A stretch of 64,000 bases of DNA, from positions 434,001-498,000 of the forward strand of contig NZ_JAKJSD010000002.1 of NCBI RefSeq assembly GCF_029029505.1, read 5' to 3'. Shown here piece after piece: positions 63,490 to 64,000 of this stretch. The number at the start of each line of letters is the position of its first letter. The first letter of the stretch is position 1. Under the pieces are notes generated by a model. It was not told where the DNA came from. It searched no databases and was given only the letters and a program-made list of their open reading frames with translations. The stretch comes from Ancylomarina sp. DW003 (lineage in GTDB: Bacteria; Bacteroidota; Bacteroidia; Bacteroidales; Marinifilaceae). The position numbers and the translations under genes were made by a program.

Positions 63490-63646
63490 ATGTTTTTTTA
63501 ATATTTAAATTCTACTTACACCGATCCTATTGTTTGGATTATAAGTAATTATTTTACAACTACTCATAATATTTTCAATTTCAGAGACATAACACTCTTC
63601 TTTATTTAACTCTATTTCAAATATATTTTTCTAATTTAGTTATATC

Positions 63647-64000
63647 TCAGTGTGATGTAGTGCGTTGTTTTTTCATTCTTTTGTTTAATACATCAAGCAA
63701 TTCCATTTCGGCATAAATGAAAATATTTTTGTCAACTTGAGGTACTTCCCGTTGAAGTTGTCCAAAAAACGAATTCCATATAGTTCCTACTGAAATTGCT
63801 TCGTACTTATCTGTTATACTATCTAATAATTCTTGTAAACCAATTATCAAAGAATCTATTTTATTTAACAGATTATCAATCCCTACAAATTCTTTTGTTT
63901 CGAAATAAGTTTTGATTATATCAATTCCTTTGTCTGAATATTTTAAGGTGTTTAACTTTACTCGCTTCTTAAATTCAATTGAATTATTTATTTTAGGGTT
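63647..64000 (-). CDS. C-terminal part of an unknown protein (runs off the right edge)
   Basis: The frame that ends at 63647 is open through base 64000 without a stop, giving at least 117 residues; an internal TTG at 63850 is not its start. The visible part is helical and charged (NSIEFKKRVKLNTLKYSDKG, IDNLLNKIDSLIIGLQELL, EMELLDVLNKRMKKQ) with no motif I recognise. It continues the minus-strand series of small unknown genes. Confidence 0.55.
   Translation of the reverse strand, partial: NPKINNSIEFKKRVKLNTLKYSDKGIDIIKTYFETKEFVGIDNLLNKIDSLIIGLQELLDSITDKYEAISVGTIWNSFFGQLQREVPQVDKNIFIYAEMELLDVLNKRMKKQRTTSH

Noticed and set aside
1-64000. tRNA, rRNA or riboswitch genes
   Set aside because: No T-loop/acceptor pattern, rRNA block or known riboswitch core was found by eye; a covariance-model scan would be needed to exclude small ones.

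Overview
The window is AT-rich chromosomal DNA from a member of the phylum Bacteroidota, most likely a marine, facultatively or strictly anaerobic lineage such as the Marinilabiliales (the order is inference). The evidence is: promoters of the Bacteroidota type (TAnnTTTG at -7, TTG at about -33); TonB receptors with an N-terminal carboxypeptidase-like domain; a PD40/TPR surface protein; DUF3127 and DUF6249 proteins; a stand-alone mnmD; a split UshA-type nucleotidase; and an ECF sigma factor next to a two-TM partner. No tRNA, rRNA, CRISPR array or prophage was seen.

Layout. 1-8.6 kb: the start of an aldehyde dehydrogenase, a self-cleaving-type S24 regulator, a DMT exporter, a zinc/iron-type CDF transporter, a 5'-nucleotidase split over two overlapping genes, DNA polymerase IV, a MATE exporter and mnmD. 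8.8-11.4 kb: three peptidyl-prolyl isomerases in a row and an OB-fold DUF3127 protein with an SSB-like acidic tail. 11.4-13.3 kb: an ECF sigma factor, its probable anti-sigma partner and a DUF6249 membrane protein, with two divergent copies of what looks like the cognate ECF promoter between them. 13.3-20.4 kb: an M64 peptidase, a YbdG-type mechanosensitive channel, a TM2 protein, then a tight run of overlapping genes (LolA-like protein, exported YidD, two TPR proteins with a shared C-terminal membrane hairpin, a PQ-loop protein, a chalcone-isomerase-like protein). 20.5-24.7 kb: a FabH-like ketosynthase, a membrane-anchored reductive-dehalogenase-like Fe-S protein and a convergent sodium:solute symporter; the two convergent genes both stop inside different short tandem repeats.

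24.8-36 kb: recR, a 2-oxoacid dehydrogenase E2, a large TPR/PD40/carboxypeptidase-like protein ending in SPOR-like repeats, a GNAT acetyltransferase, an S4 RNA-binding protein, a fused SpmA/SpmB-type membrane protein and a 1165-residue protein made of about 15 TPR-like repeats. 36-47.8 kb: a NACHT-type STAND NTPase with an N-terminal helix-turn-helix-like domain, an orphan LytTR response regulator, recQ, a second nucleoside-recognition-type membrane protein behind a Crp/Fnr-like dyad, mutS2, a TPR protein and an MtfA-like peptidase. 48-60.6 kb: an alanine/sodium symporter with a large inserted domain, a lipoprotein, a TonB receptor, aquaporin Z, a complementary pair of M16 peptidases, a PAP2 phosphatase and an LTA-synthase-like phosphotransferase.

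The last 3.3 kb differs in character. It holds only small unknown genes, all on the minus strand, with long spacers, a decayed IS1182-type transposase, and three copies of an interspersed repeat sharing the core GGAACGCGATATAAT, each just 3' of one of the unknown genes. This is accessory DNA with a cassette-like layout; the last gene runs off the window edge.
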